Of a DNA stretch of 64,000 nt, positions 24,236 through 36,196 are shown piece by piece (the first letter of the stretch is position 1; each line of letters starts with the position of its first letter). A model generated the notes under the pieces. It searched no databases and had not been told where the DNA came from. It worked only from the letters and a program-made list of their open reading frames with translations. The position numbers and the translations under genes were made by a program. The DNA lies in NCBI GenBank assembly GCA_024220525.1, contig JAMYWO010000074.1:102098-166097 (forward strand), read 5' to 3'. Source of the DNA: Cochliopodium minus. Taxonomy: Eukaryota > Discosea > Himatismenida > Cochliopodiidae.

Positions 24236-25275
24236 TCAGAGCTCATGCTTATTATTTTTCATATGTTTCATAATGTTAATCTTTCCTATTTCATCAAAAG
24301 CAGTTCTCAAAAGATTCAACCAATGACTGCGTTCACTCTGGTAAGCAACACTGGTTTGAATATGAGATATTTTGGTAAGATCATTGTAATAAGTAAATTC
24401 AACAATACCAAAATGACTTTCCAGTCTAATTTTCTCTGCTTTTGTTTGAATCTTTTAAAGAAAAATGATTAAAAATTAAGAAATTGGAATTTAAAAAAAA
24501 ATCTGTTTTTGTTTTACTGTTGATGTAAACTCAATATTGAATGACGCTTTGTTGCCTTTACTCACCAATTTTTCAAACTTTTCAATAGAAAAAGATACGT
24601 CATACCAAATTTTGTACATTGTTTTTATTAACTAGATGAGGAATTAAGAAAAAAAAATTAACAAAATAGAGAAATGTTCACAGAAAAAGACTTACAATTT
24701 CCAATTCATTCTTTTCATTGAATACGAACCCTATTGGTCCTTTCTTTAATAACTTTTTATCTTCTTCTGTAAAGCTGATTGATGGTTTTCCTAGCTGCCA
24801 ATAGAACTTATCTTCGAAATGTTGAAAGAATGATTCTCCATGCAGTTTGATGTTTTGATGTTTTACTATTTTGGTGATATTGTTGAATAAAGAAGCCATT
24901 AATTGCTTTTCTTTCACTTCTCTATCATATCTGAAATTATCCATCACAAATTTTTCTATAGATTTGCCCTATACATCGAATATATTATATATTATTTCAA
25001 TAAAGATGTGATATATTGAAAATTGTCTCTCAATTTTTAATGATTAACTTATTTTACATATCCATTCTGATCATTTGAATAATGTAATTCTATAAAAGAT
25101 ATATTACCTTCATCCTCTTCATAAAATCGTCTATCGTATCTTGATCTGCTCTCTTTATATTCTTCCTTGCCTCCTTTATTTTTTCTTCCAAATCATCCAT
25201 AGAGACACATAATACGTGAATAAGAAATGCGATGAGAAAAATAAAGATCATATGGTTGTGTTTGATGGAAAACAT
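24236..25275 (-). CDS. predicted ER-luminal protein (signal peptide, C-terminal KHEL)
   Basis: Four exons, all joined at phase 0, give about 250 residues. The N-terminus has a short polar start then a hydrophobic core (MIFIFLIAFLIHVLCVS), a convincing signal peptide. The mature part begins with charged helical sequence (DDLEEKIKEARKNIKRAD). The C-terminus is KNNKHEL followed by TGA. KHEL fits the K/H-D/x-E-L class of ER retrieval signals recognised by KDEL receptors. No catalytic motif or cysteine pattern is recognised. Together the signals imply a soluble resident of the ER lumen, possibly a chaperone accessory factor (inference). The intergenic gap to the next gene, on the opposite strand, is only about 85 bp. 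Confidence 0.72.
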
Positions 25276-25361
25276 TTAATAAAATAAATTTTTTTATATT
25301 TTTTTAATATTTAAAAAAATTCAAAGCAATATACCCATCTATAGTCACATTATAGATATAT

Positions 25362-26866
25362 ATGAATAAAAGCCTTTTGTCTGATTCTGAAAATGATCAA
25401 TTGATAAACTCTGATACTGATGTGAGTAGAACATTGAAGCATCCCAAAGGGAAATGTGCCAAATTGTCCACCACAAAGAAAGTATTCATAATCATCTTGA
25501 TCATTGAAACATTGGCTCTCATTGCTTTTGAAATACAACTATATACCTTTGAAAAAAATATAAATTTGAGAGGAACTGTCATCATTGCAATGATATTATC
25601 TGTGGGTGTGACAATGTTGGCTATAGATTCGGTAATTAAAAATAATCAAATTGTTTCAATCCAAATTGAGGGGAATATATCAATTTCATTTTATAAAGGA
25701 TAAAATTAACATCTGATATCCATTTATATCAGTGATCATCCTCATCTATATTTTAACTTTTAAAAAGAATATATAAAATATCTAAGAAGAAATTGTTTCA
25801 GAAAATTTCACAAAATGAAAAATGCGGGAAAAAATGAAATTTCTTTTAAGAATTAATTAGATTTTAAAAAAGAATCAAAGTTATTATTTTAATTATCAAT
25901 TTCATGAAAAAGATTGGCTCATTTATTTAAAATTTTATATTATTAAATTATTTTTAATTTTTCTACTTTAATAATTTATTTTTAAAAACCAGCTATTTTT
26001 GTTCTTATTTTCCCTTTAAATTTTTTTTGAAAAAAAAAAAAAAGGTTCTCGTAGAAAACAAATTCGAATTCGCAGTGTTTCTGGTAACATCAACACTAGT
26101 GATGGGATATTCAGGATTCCAATTCTACACAATGGGGTCAGATAGACTCACTGCAGTACCTCTAGCAAGATTCATCGTCTCCATTTGCTTTGGCGTTATT
26201 AATTACATCTTGGGTTACATCGTTTACCAAGATTTTGGTTGGAGAATGTATCGTAAGATTGGTGCTGATTTTAATTTGGTCAGCATGTATAAGAATTACC
26301 AAATTTTCGTTTCTTTGTTAAAAATGGGTAAAAAAAAAAATATTTTAAATTTTTTTATTTTATTTTATTTGAAAATAATTTTTTAATTACAAATTTCTTT
26401 TTTTTTCAAAAAGATTTCTTGTTTAATATTGTGGGAGTTTGTTCATTCGGTTTATTTCTTTTTGAAGACTGGGAATGGATAATCCTCATAGTCTCACTCT
26501 TAGTGACATTTGGGTGGATCATTTTGGGATGGTTGGGTTCAAGGAAAGAAAATAAACTCGCGTTCATCTTTTTCTTCTTGTTTTCTTTGGTAGAACCTGT
26601 CTACATCATCTCTAGAGCTGCTTATGTCATTATCAAACATCAGTCCAATAAAAGAGAGACTTGGCCTTCTCTAATAGCAATTGGTATTTTCTTTTTTTAA
26701 ACATTTAATTGTTTATTTTAATTTTTTATTTATAAAAGTTGTCTGCTCCTTGATTGTTCGTTCACTTTTGATTATTTATGCCATTTTTGTTAGATTACAC
26801 TTTGGTGGAGGATTAAAGGAAGACATTTTTGACAAAGAAGATCGTTTACCTTTCTTCACTGCTTAA
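25362..26866 (+). CDS. multipass membrane protein of unknown function
   Basis: Four exons (25362-25632, about 26044-26327, 26414-26683, 26739-26866) join in frame to about 320 residues. A hydrophilic N-terminus (MNKSLLSDSENDQL) precedes about eight hydrophobic segments, for example VFIIILIIETLALIAFE, TVIIAMILSVGVTMLAI, WIILIVSLLVTFGWIILGW and VVCSLIVRSLLIIYAIFV. The C-terminus is acidic and soluble (KEDIFDKEDRLPFFTA). The first intron is about 410 nt, unusually long for this window. I do not recognise the family. An integral endomembrane or plasma-membrane protein is the safe description. Confidence 0.75.
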
Positions 26867-27095
26867 AAATGATTTTTTTAAAAAATAAAAAAATAAAAAA
26901 TAAAAATAAAAATATATAAAATTGTTTTTAAAAATGTCAAAAAGAATTTCCAAAAGATCGACGTTTAGAATAGAGATATCTTAAAGTCTTACAATTAATG
27001 AATTTAAAGTTGTGAAATAAGAAAAATGGAGAAAATTGAATTATTTTTGTATAAAATATTTATTTGATTGAAAACAAATTAAAGTGATGCTATTT

Positions 27096-27994
27096 TTAGT
27101 TTTCTTTTGGTGCTTCTTCTTTATTTCTTCCGAGAATAACTCCTTCAAATTTTTGTTCAAACCAATTCATGCATTCATCACGGGTTACTCTGTGTTGTAC
27201 TCCAACTCTGTTGGTAGCACGTCTTCTTCTAGATACACGGTTTCCAGGTCTATTCAATACAATATAAAAGTCCATACCATAAATACCGATTTTAGGGTCA
27301 TATTTTAAACCCAAATCGATATGCTCATCAATACCGAATCCAAAGTTTCCAGAATCACAAAAGTTAACTTGTTTAAGTTCAAATTCTTTTACTTTCAATG
27401 CTTTTTCGAGAAGTTCCATAGCCTTTTCTCCACGAACAGTGCAGTGAACAGAGATATTTTCATTTCTTCTGATACCGAAAGATCTAACAGTATAACGAGC
27501 TATAATAAATAAAATTTAATATCAAACTAAATGTCTCATTATTTTCTTTAAATATGTATTACCTGCTGATACAATTGGTTTTTGTTTAGTGAGAGCCTCC
27601 AAAACTTTACCTGCTCTGGTCAATTTATCACCAGATTCTCCAACACAAATATTAAGACAAAGCTTTTCGATAGACACAGTTCTCATAATGTTAGTTTTCA
27701 TTCTTTCCAATCTTGTTGGTTTAGTAGGCTTATTCTCAGTTTTGCTCTATGATTTTGAAATAATTTTTTTATTATAAGAGCTCATGAAAATTATACAATA
27801 TATTCTTTATAAAAAGATGATGTTTTCATTATAATATTTGTTTAAATGATGATTATAAGCTTTAATATATCAAAATTTATTTTTTCTTCAAAAATTTATG
27901 AATTTTAATAAAGAATATTGATTGTATATATTGTTAATTTTTTGGGATTATAAATTGAAAAATATTTAAATAGTGATGAAATTCTCTATACCAT
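27096..27994 (-). CDS. RPL11: 60S ribosomal protein L11 (uL5)
   Basis: Two clear exons (27746-27563 and 27499-27096) encode a complete uL5/RPL11. Recognisable segments are [54 protein letters not shown] and SRRRRA. It binds 5S rRNA in the large subunit central protuberance. The first of these exons follows directly on an AG with an in-frame TAG, so the initiator must come from upstream. An ATG followed at once by GTATAG (27994-27992) is the best candidate for a start-codon-only exon, giving M-SKTENK. The C-terminus is extended (NKEEAPKEN). Confidence 0.93.
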
Positions 27995-28229
27995 ATTGTT
28001 ATACTGCCAATAAATAAATATCTTTTTTTTTATTATTTAAATGATTAAATTATTTAATAAATTAAAAAAAATTGTAAATGTATTAAAAGGTAGAATGCAA
28101 AAAATAATAAAATAATAAAAAATTTAAAAAAAAAAAATTGATAGATATTAAAAATTCTGAAGCGTATAATCCTTCTTGATAAAAGGAAAATACAAATTGA
28201 AAAGAATAAACAAATAGGAATTGATCCTG

Positions 28230-29314
28230 ATGAAAGAAAATGGTGTAAATAAAAATAATGGAGATATGATCAAATTAAATTTTGGAGGGATGAAATTTAT
28301 TACATCAAAACAAACATTATTATTAGAAAATTCAAAGAAAGAAAGCTTTTTTTCTTCTTTGATAGAAGGAAACATACCATCATCAAAGGATGAACAAGGA
28401 TATTATTTCATAGATAGAAATGGAAAGGTAATATAAATAATATTCTTCCTTAGATTTTCTATTATATAAATATATCTTTTTAATTATACCCTATTTTAGT
28501 ATTTTGAACCGATATTGGATTATCTTCGGACAGGAATCTTTCATATTCCATTAGAAATGAATAGAAAATTGGTAGAGGAATTAGCCAATTTCTTGATAAT
28601 AGATCTTCCATTCCCAATTATGAAAAATATATCAGGTAAATCAAAATTGAACCAAATTTATTTGAAATTTACCAAATTTATTTAAAATTATTCTGTATTA
28701 GTTACACAAGAAGAATTGCTACATTATGTAAACGGGATGGGTTCGAATGGACTCCAACTTCCTTGTTACAATTTAGAAAAATTATCTTTTTCGAGATTGA
28801 ATCTTTCTGGTTCCAACTTTGCAGCTTCAAATCTAATGGGTGCCAATTTTGTTCGTACATCATTAGGTAATAAATTCAAGGAATAAAATTATTTGTTTTA
28901 TCCTTTCAATTTATCAAAAAATTGTGTTTTTCATTTAAAATAATTCCATTACTTTTTTATCAAGCAAAAGCAAACTTTCATGATTCAAACTTACAATTCA
29001 GTGATTTTTCCTTCGCCAACTTGCAATACGCCAACTTGATCAACGCCAACCTAAAATCTTCGAATTTCAGCAACACTTGTCTCGACTTTGCTTCCCTAAG
29101 AAACGCTGACTTGAGAAACACAAATTTGTCAAATGCTACTCTCGCTAGTGCCAGTATCTCTGGTGCTATGCTAACTGGTGCTAATATCACTGATTTAAAT
29201 ATCAATTCTTTGTATTGTACTTGTTGTCACAAGAAAGTTCAGCCTTCCAAGTGCGTTGAATGTGAGAATTGTAAGGACCAACAGAAGTACGAAGTTATTG
29301 CCTACAATTTATAA
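28230..29314 (+). CDS. KCTD9-like BTB/T1 and pentapeptide-repeat protein
   Basis: Four exons (28230-28427, 28500-28635, 28702-28866, 28965-29314) join in frame to about 280 residues. The N-terminal BTB/T1 tetramerisation domain reads IKLNFGGMKFITSKQTL and YFEPILDYLRTG, as in KCTD proteins that recruit cullin-3. Residues about 130-240 are a run of A(D/N)LxxAN-type pentapeptides forming a right-handed beta helix. The C-terminus has a Cys pair cluster (CTCCHKK, CVECENC) that may bind zinc. Human KCTD9 has the same BTB plus pentapeptide order. The C-terminal Cys-rich piece is an addition. Likely a substrate adaptor for a CUL3 ligase. Confidence 0.87.
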
Positions 29315-29464
29315 ATTAGTTTTTTTTTGTAATATATCTTTTTCAAAGCCTTTATTTATTAAAAGTAAGAAACAATTTTTTGCATCAAATACAACTATCT
29401 TTGAAGATTTTTCTTTATGTTATCTTTATCGAGTGTAAAATTGAATAAAAAATCAAAAAAAAAT

Positions 29465-30485
29465 ATGAAGAATAAAAAAAGGCCTCAAGATTTTATTGAT
29501 ATCAAGGAAAATGAATCCAAAATTATAAGGGGTGATGATTGTTTGAATGAAGATGATATTATTGAGTTGATGTTCAATTTGCATTTTGGGATTGGAATGA
29601 AGGTAGATGAAGAAAGGGCGAAAAAGATTTGTTTGGATCTTTGTGATAAAAAAAATTTGATAGCCCTGGGAACAAGAGATAGCTTCGAATTGGGAGATTC
29701 TAATCATAAAAAAAAATGTTACAAATATTTCAAGGAATTTTATAATCAGAATAAAAAGAATGTGAATGATAATAATCGAAAATCGATCAAACATTGTTTG
29801 CACATGATGTATTATTGTTATGAAAGTAGATGCTGTGTAAAACAAGATGTTAAAAAATCGATTAAATATTTGAAGAAAAGTATTGAATTGGGATCAAGCA
29901 TCGCAATGATAAGGTCAGATTTCAAATAAAATTTTTTAAATATTTTGTTTTATCTCTGAAAATCATTTTAGTTTAGGGTATTTATATGATAATGGAGAAA
30001 TGGTAGAACAAAATCCTGAACTTGCAAAGAAATATTTTGAAAAAGCTGTAGAATTGGACAACTGCGAAGCAATGTACGCATTGGCACATTTCCACGAAGA
30101 AGGAAAATATAAAGATATAAATAAAGCAGAAGAGTTACACATGAGAGCTTATGTAAAGGGGAAAACAGAGAGTCTGAAAGAAGCTTATAAATTATTTAAA
30201 AGAGGAAATGATGAAAAAGAAGCACATTATCTTTTCCTTCTTTATTCATCTGAGAAGAATGATCACTGGGAATCTTGTTTGAAACAAGTTCTTTCGAAAG
30301 GAAAAGTTGAATGGAGGACTCACTATTATCCCTTTTGGACTTTTTTGGGAAATTCTGACAAAACTGTCATATTGTTGTTTTTAATTTTCAAATCTAAAAA
30401 AGATTCCACTTTTAACCTTTCTTTTTTGGTGAAGGGTGTTTTGATGAGCATTATCAAATACTTTTGTTCTCTTCAATTAAAATAG
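29465..30485 (+). CDS. Sel1-like repeat protein, copy A (one intron)
   Basis: Two exons (29465-29913, 29972-30485) join in frame to about 320 residues. The first half contains FGIGMKVDEERAKKICLDLC and a region of Cys/Tyr-rich helices. The Sel1/TPR-like repeats read SLGYLYDNGEMVEQNPELAKKYFEKA and ALAHFHEEGKYKDINKAEEL. The C-terminus is hydrophobic (VILLFLIF, then LSFLVKGVLMSIIKYF) and may associate with membranes. It is a tandem paralogue of the next gene. Sel1 repeats mediate protein-protein contacts; the partner is unknown. Confidence 0.8.
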
Positions 30486-30687
30486 ATCAAGAAATTGATT
30501 AAATAATTTTGTTAATTTGAAAATGAATGAAAACTTTAGTTGATTTAATCAATTTTGATTGATAATGAAAAATGAGGATATGAAATTGAAAGAGTTTTGA
30601 TTCTTGTTTATTTTTTTTTAATATAAATCTCATTTGAAAGTGTTTATATTAAAGGCAAAATTAAAATTATCTTCACAAAAATAAAAA

Positions 30688-31527
30688 ATGAAGAATAACA
30701 AAAGACCCTTTGATTTAATGGAGAGTGAATTAATTTTATTAAAGGAAGGTAATTTGAATCAAGATGAGAGTGTTGATTTGATGTTTAATTTGTATTTTGG
30801 GATTGGAATACACGGGGATAAAGAAAGGGCCAAAAGAATATGTTTGGATCTTTGCGAGAAAGAAAATTTGATAGCAATGGGAACGAGAGATAGCCTCGGA
30901 TGGGGAAATCAGAAAAATAAAAATTATTTTCACTATTTCAGAGAATTCTATAATAACAATAAAAAGAATTTAACTGAAAAAAATGAAAAATCATTTAAAC
31001 ACTGTTTGTACATGATGGCCAATTGCTACAAAGATGGACGAAGCATTGAAAGGGATCTTAGAAAAGCTAAAAAATATTATGGGCAAGCTGCAGAACTGAA
31101 TAATGGCGAAGCAATGTACACATTGGGTAATTTGTATAGAAAGGGAGTGGATGAAGATATAAATAAAGCAGAGGAATTATTTCTAAGAGCTATTGAATTA
31201 GGAGAAAAAAAAAGTCTTGTGACCTTGTATCATTTATTCAAGTACGAAGATGGTAAGGATGAAAAGAGAGCTCTCTATCTATTCCAACTTTATTCCTCTC
31301 AAAAGGGATCTAATCGGGTTTCTAGATTGAAAGATGTTCTGTCTCTGAGAAAGGTTGAATGGAGTACAAATTATCATCCTTTTTGGAATTTGCCTCTTCT
31401 TTTTAACAGAAAAATTATCTTTTTGTTTTTGGTTAGTAAACACAAAAGGGAATCCACTCTTAACCTTTCTTTTTTGGTGAAGGGAATATTGATGATGATC
31501 ATCAAATACTTTTGTACTTTGTCATAA
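30688..31527 (+). CDS. Sel1-like repeat protein, copy B (intronless)
   Basis: A single 279-residue exon, closely related to copy A throughout: start MKNNKRPFDLMESE, core FGIGIHGDKERAKRICLDLC, repeats MYTLGNLYRKGVDEDINKAEEL, and the same C-terminal NLSFLVKGILMMIIKYF. Where copy A has an intron (after IAMI), copy B is continuous (EAMYTLGNLY). Same-strand tandem arrangement 200 bp apart indicates local duplication. Confidence 0.85.
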   Translation: MKNNKRPFDLMESELILLKEGNLNQDESVDLMFNLYFGIGIHGDKERAKRICLDLCEKENLIAMGTRDSLGWGNQKNKNYFHYFREFYNNNKKNLTEKNEKSFKHCLYMMANCYKDGRSIERDLRKAKKYYGQAAELNNGEAMYTLGNLYRKGVDEDINKAEELFLRAIELGEKKSLVTLYHLFKYEDGKDEKRALYLFQLYSSQKGSNRVSRLKDVLSLRKVEWSTNYHPFWNLPLLFNRKIIFLFLVSKHKRESTLNLSFLVKGILMMIIKYFCTLS

Positions 31528-31751
31528 ACTGCAAAAGAATTAAACTATTGTGTGATTTCTTTTGTAAAACAATTCAAATTAATCTTACAATCTGAATAGG
31601 CTCAGATAATTAACTATATTCACCTTATTTTTGATTTATTGTTTATTTTTTGAATCCTTGTTCTCTGCAAATAAAATTTAAAGTGAAAAAAAAAATAAAA
31701 AAAATATTGTTGAAAGAAACCTTCAATTTTATCAATCAAAGTATTTTAGAA

Positions 31752-33059
31752 ATGAGCAGATGGGAAGGAGTTATAGGTATAAAAAGATTTTCTTTTGATT
31801 TTTTTTTTTTCAAATTATTTTCCCTCTTGTGTATAAATATAGACCAAGTAACAATGATTAGAGATGAATGTTTGGGTAAACAAAAAGAAGATGATAAAGA
31901 TTCAGAATTAGATGCATTTACAAGACAAAAGAAGAAAATTGGAGGAAAAATCAAGAAAATAAGAGAGGTAAAGGATATAAGACAATATTAAACAATTAAT
32001 TATAATAATACCTGCATATATTTTTTTAAATTTAACAGAAATATAAATTATTTTTTAAAAATTGATTTATATATGAATAACATCACCTTAATTTACTTGT
32101 CAATGCTTTATTATTTATCCATATTCCATTATAAAGGTCATTGGAAAAAGAGATAATTTTATAAAGAGTAATATGCAGATAGAAGCCATTAAATATTCCA
32201 ATATAGCTCGTATTCAAATCGCAGATGTATATGAAGATGCAGAACATTTGAAACAAATACATGAAAAAGATGAACAAAAACACAGAGTAAAATAAATTTA
32301 AATAACCAAGAATACTTTATATAGAACAATCTTCAAATAATAAAACTTAATATATCCAAATTATATCTTGAATAATTATGCATTTATTTATATAATATAT
32401 GAAATATTTAAATACAAAGTTAAAATAGTTAATTGATTGGAATGATAATTAAATTAAATAATACTCATTTCAATCAATTATCCAACAAGAAAAAAGCACA
32501 AGAAGATGAGGGATTCAGACAGTTACTTACTAATAGATCGGATATAATCAGATTGACCTTTGCGCACATCCAAGAATGTGAGATGTTGGAATCACAAAGA
32601 GAACAACAAGCCGAAAAGCAGAGCAAACAAAAAAGAAAACTCTTCGAGCTCAAAGAAAGGCCCAAAAAGCAAAACAACGACGATAATTCCTACGGTATCG
32701 TCAAACTTCCTGACATCGACAAGATTCCGGATATTTCTGTACAAGAGGGGTTCGATAAACAAGATGAGAACGACAAAAAGATTGATGGTCTTTTGGACGA
32801 TGTTTTGAAAGGTGTCGTCGATTTGAAAGAGTATGCTAATACTATGAGCAATCGTATCGAGATTTCCAATACCATGATAGATGATATCTCTGTCAATGTT
32901 GACCAAGCTAATGAACAACTTCGTGATATCAATTTGCAGCTCAAAAAGACTTTGAAGAAGATCCGTTCTCCCAAGAAAATCTGTTTTGATATCTGTCTCT
33001 GTCTTTTGTTTTTGGGCCTCATCGCTCTTATCATCAAGGTCATTTATGATAGAAGATAA
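31752..33059 (+). CDS. SYP7-like Qc-SNARE
   Basis: Four exons (31752-31776, 31843-31967, 32138-32286, 32490-33059) join in frame to about 288 residues. The N-terminal helical region (VTMIRDECLGKQKEDD) resembles plant SYP7 proteins. The SNARE helix spans about 215-265 (LKEYANTMSNRIEIS, NTMIDDISVNVDQ) and is followed by a C-terminal anchor (FDICLCLLFLGLIALIIKVIY) and YDRR. SYP7-type Qc-SNAREs act at the ER/plasma membrane in fusion. Aligning heptads puts Ser (32875-32877) where the zero layer normally has Gln. The middle third is highly charged. Confidence 0.8.
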
Positions 33060-33401
33060 TTATTTGTTTGTTTATTCTCTTGGGCAGAGTTTTTTTTATC
33101 TTTTATTATTTATACCAGTGTAAAAAAAATAATATTAAAAACAAAAAAAATAAATTTGTTTCAGTTTTAAAATACATTTCTTTCTTTCAAAATTAATTTT
33201 CAAAATATTTCTTCTCAATTTTTTTAATTTGTGAAAATGGAAAACCAGATAATTGTTTTTGAATATTTTATACCCAAAAAATGTTTAAAAAGTTGAAAAA
33301 ATTGAAGATTAGTTTTGGTTTTTATTTTTAACAAAGTATAAATATTTTTGAAAAAAAAATAATTTTCTTTTGGTGTTTTCGATAATACAAATCACCATCT
33401 C
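33060..33401. other. convergent intergenic region
   Basis: AT-rich 3'/3' spacer between the SNARE and PLRG1 genes. Nothing coding. Confidence 0.6.
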
Positions 33402-35297
33402 TTTTTGTGTTTTGGTTTCCAACTTAAAGGATGAGACTCGGGAGTTGCACTTTCACTATTTTATAAGATAAATAAAAAATAAATAAAAATAAAAAATAAA
33501 TAAAAATAAAAAATAAATAAAAATAAAATAATAAATAATTTTACTCTTCTTTCCATATTTTGATAGTTTTATCAGCTTCACAAGTGAACAAACGACTTCC
33601 AGATTGATCAAAACAAGAAGCATAAATACCTGCCTCGGAATTCAAAGAACCAGGCTGGACCCTAGCTTGATCTGTTTGAAAACAATGACCAGTTTTCCAA
33701 TCCCAAAATCTGTAAATAATAAAATAAAAAATTAAAATTGAACATTTAAAATAAAAAAAAATAAAATTAAAACAAAAAATTTACCTCATACTTCCATTAT
33801 CCCCTCCAGAAAACATAACACCATCTTGATTAAGAGACAAAGTGTTGACAATAGCATTGTGCCCTTCAAAATTCTCTACGAAGCGGCCTTCTGGTAACTT
33901 CCACTTTTTGATGTTGTCGGTGGAAGCAGAGGCAAAGGTGAACTCTGTAGGATGAGCCACTAATGCACGAACTCCTTTTTTGTGGTTGGTGAGTGTGGTC
34001 ATCACTTTCCCTGCTACCAAATCCCACAGTTTTACTGTTCCATCTGAATTTCCTATTATTTTTTTTTTTTTTTGATTGAAAAAAAAAAATTTAATAAAAG
34101 TTTAATTTTAAAACTAAAATAATTAATTGATTAGTTTATTAAAGTTTAATTTGAAATAAAAAAAAAAACAAAAACAAATAAATAAAATTTAAATTTACAG
34201 ATATCCAATAAAATAAAATTGAAAACAAAATATGAAAATGAAAATTAAAAAAATGAAAAAAATAATCAAAAAAAATAAATTTCTCATTCAAAAAAATTAA
34301 TATTAAATAAAAATAAACAAAAAACTGAAATAATATATATATATTATTACCTGAAATAATCTGAGGATCTACGTTTTGACACATCAAAGAGAAGGTGGTT
34401 CCTTTGTGTCCTTCCAAAACGTGAACCTGTTTTTTGGTTCTTATGTCCCACACTCTGCAGACTGCATCTCTACCTCCTGTCACGATGACGTCCAAAGTAG
34501 GATGTTGTGCAAGACAGTAAATACCACTCAAATGTCCATGGTAATGTCTAATTACTAATTAAAAAAAAAAAGAAAAATTAATTTATGAGATAAGATATTT
34601 TGAACATTATAGAAATATGAGATAAAGCTTTAATAAATTTTTAGAAAATATTTTTTAATTTAAAATAGTTTTTTTTTTTTTTTGATATTTTTTATTTAAA
34701 AATATTTCTTAAAAAACAGATTAAAACTGAAATAAATGATATCTTCAAAGTTTAAATAAGAATTAAATAAAAAATTTTGAAGTAATAAAACAAAAAAATT
34801 TAATTAAAAACAAAGATTTGTTCTAAAAAATAAAAAAAAATTAACTTTATAAATTAAATTTATAAATTAAATTTATATTCAAAAAAATTTGTTTTTAAAA
34901 TTAAAAGTTTACCTTTATTTTGTTCCAAATCCCAACACTTGACCATCTTGTCCTCACCAGCCGAAAAAAGGTAAGGATGCCTGTGGCTGACAGACAAACC
35001 ACGAATGGTGCTGATGTGGCCAGTAAGAGTGAGCTTCAAGGTACCAGAAGCCAAATCCCAGATCTTGATGCATCTATCCGAAGCACCTGTCACAAACCAT
35101 TCGTTGGAGACGTCTACGGAGATAGATCTTACGTGTCCGGTGTGGCCGGAGATCACTCTGAAGAGCTTCCATGGGGCGTGCCATTCTGGCTTCTCGAGGT
35201 TGGTTTTGCTCTTTTTGGGGAGGGGGATCAGCGAGTTTTCTGATCTTTGTTGTGTGTTTTGGTTTCCTGTGTTTGGATCGTATTTCATCAATTCCAT
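33402..35297 (-). CDS. PLRG1: PLRG1/PRL1/Prp46 WD40 spliceosome protein
   Basis: Minus-strand exons encode a seven-bladed WD40 propeller: [97 protein letters not shown]. The C-terminal ESATPESHP, spliced from a small last exon at 33402-33461, is diagnostic for the PLRG1/PRL1 family. This is a core subunit of the NineTeen complex in catalytic spliceosomes. The N-terminus is short (about 50 residues before the first blade), much shorter than human PLRG1, so an upstream exon may be missing or the ortholog is truncated. The first exon begins [12 protein letters not shown]. Confidence 0.92.
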
Positions 35298-35591
35298 TTT
35301 CTTTTTTTTTTTTTAAATGAGGAGATTTGGTTGATTAGATTTTAATGATGTTTAAATTAATTTGAATTGATTGTTTATATTGAATGGATTAAGAAATGCA
35401 AGGTTTAATGGTAAATAGTTTTGATGATATTTCCAAAATTTCAGGAATGATTGCTTAATGTAAAGAATATTTTCTTGGGTATTCTGTTTATTCATTCAAA
35501 ATAAACAATCCATTCAATATAAACAATCAAAATATGTTTGTAAAAATGATAAAATGATATTTTGGATCTCATTAATCAAAAATATAGTATC

Positions 35592-36017
35592 TTAGGATGG
35601 ATATATTTGCCAAAATAGAATATGGGAAAATTTTACACTGTTATCTGTTCTATTATTACTTATTTTCTCATTTTGTCTCTTTTGAGTTGTTTGAATAACT
35701 TCTCTAATACCAATTTGATCCTCATCTTCTTCTTCATCATCATCCTCAATGGTTGCTTCTGTTTTATTTTCAGTTGGTGTATTTTTGGAAGGAATATTAT
35801 TATTCTTTTGTACATTTGTTCTTGATGTCGAAAATAAGATAGGAGCTTCATCTGCTCCTCTATATTCTTGTGATATTTTTGTGCTTATTTTTATATTTAA
35901 GGATTGGGGATCTTTGGAAGGAATGTATGATAGGGGATTAGGGAAATATTGAGTTGATTGTATCAAACTATCAAATATCTTTCTTTTCAGATTCAAATTA
36001 TTGTTTTCAATCATCAT
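35592..36017 (-). CDS. unrecognised acidic protein, about 141 residues
   Basis: A minus-strand ORF with its first ATGs at about 36017 (MMIENNNLNLKRKIFDSL). Its middle is disordered, followed by an acidic block (EDDDEEEDEDQ) and a short hydrophobic end (ILFWQIYPS). The open frame continues upstream without ATG, so the N-terminus is uncertain. No domain is recognised. It may be a nuclear or scaffold protein; that is only a composition-based guess. Confidence 0.5.
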   Translation of the reverse strand: MMIENNNLNLKRKIFDSLIQSTQYFPNPLSYIPSKDPQSLNIKISTKISQEYRGADEAPILFSTSRTNVQKNNNIPSKNTPTENKTEATIEDDDEEEDEDQIGIREVIQTTQKRQNEKISNNRTDNSVKFSHILFWQIYPS

Positions 36018-36196
36018 CCGTTGTATGGTTTTTTCAATTGATGAAATCAATTTTTTTTTATTTTTTTATTTTATATTTTTTTAGAAATGTTAATAAAATT
36101 TCTTTTCAAAATTTAATTTTAGATACCATCATTTTTTTTTTTGACAATCTAATTACAAAAATTTCAAGATGTTATTGAAAACAAATCTTTTTTTTT

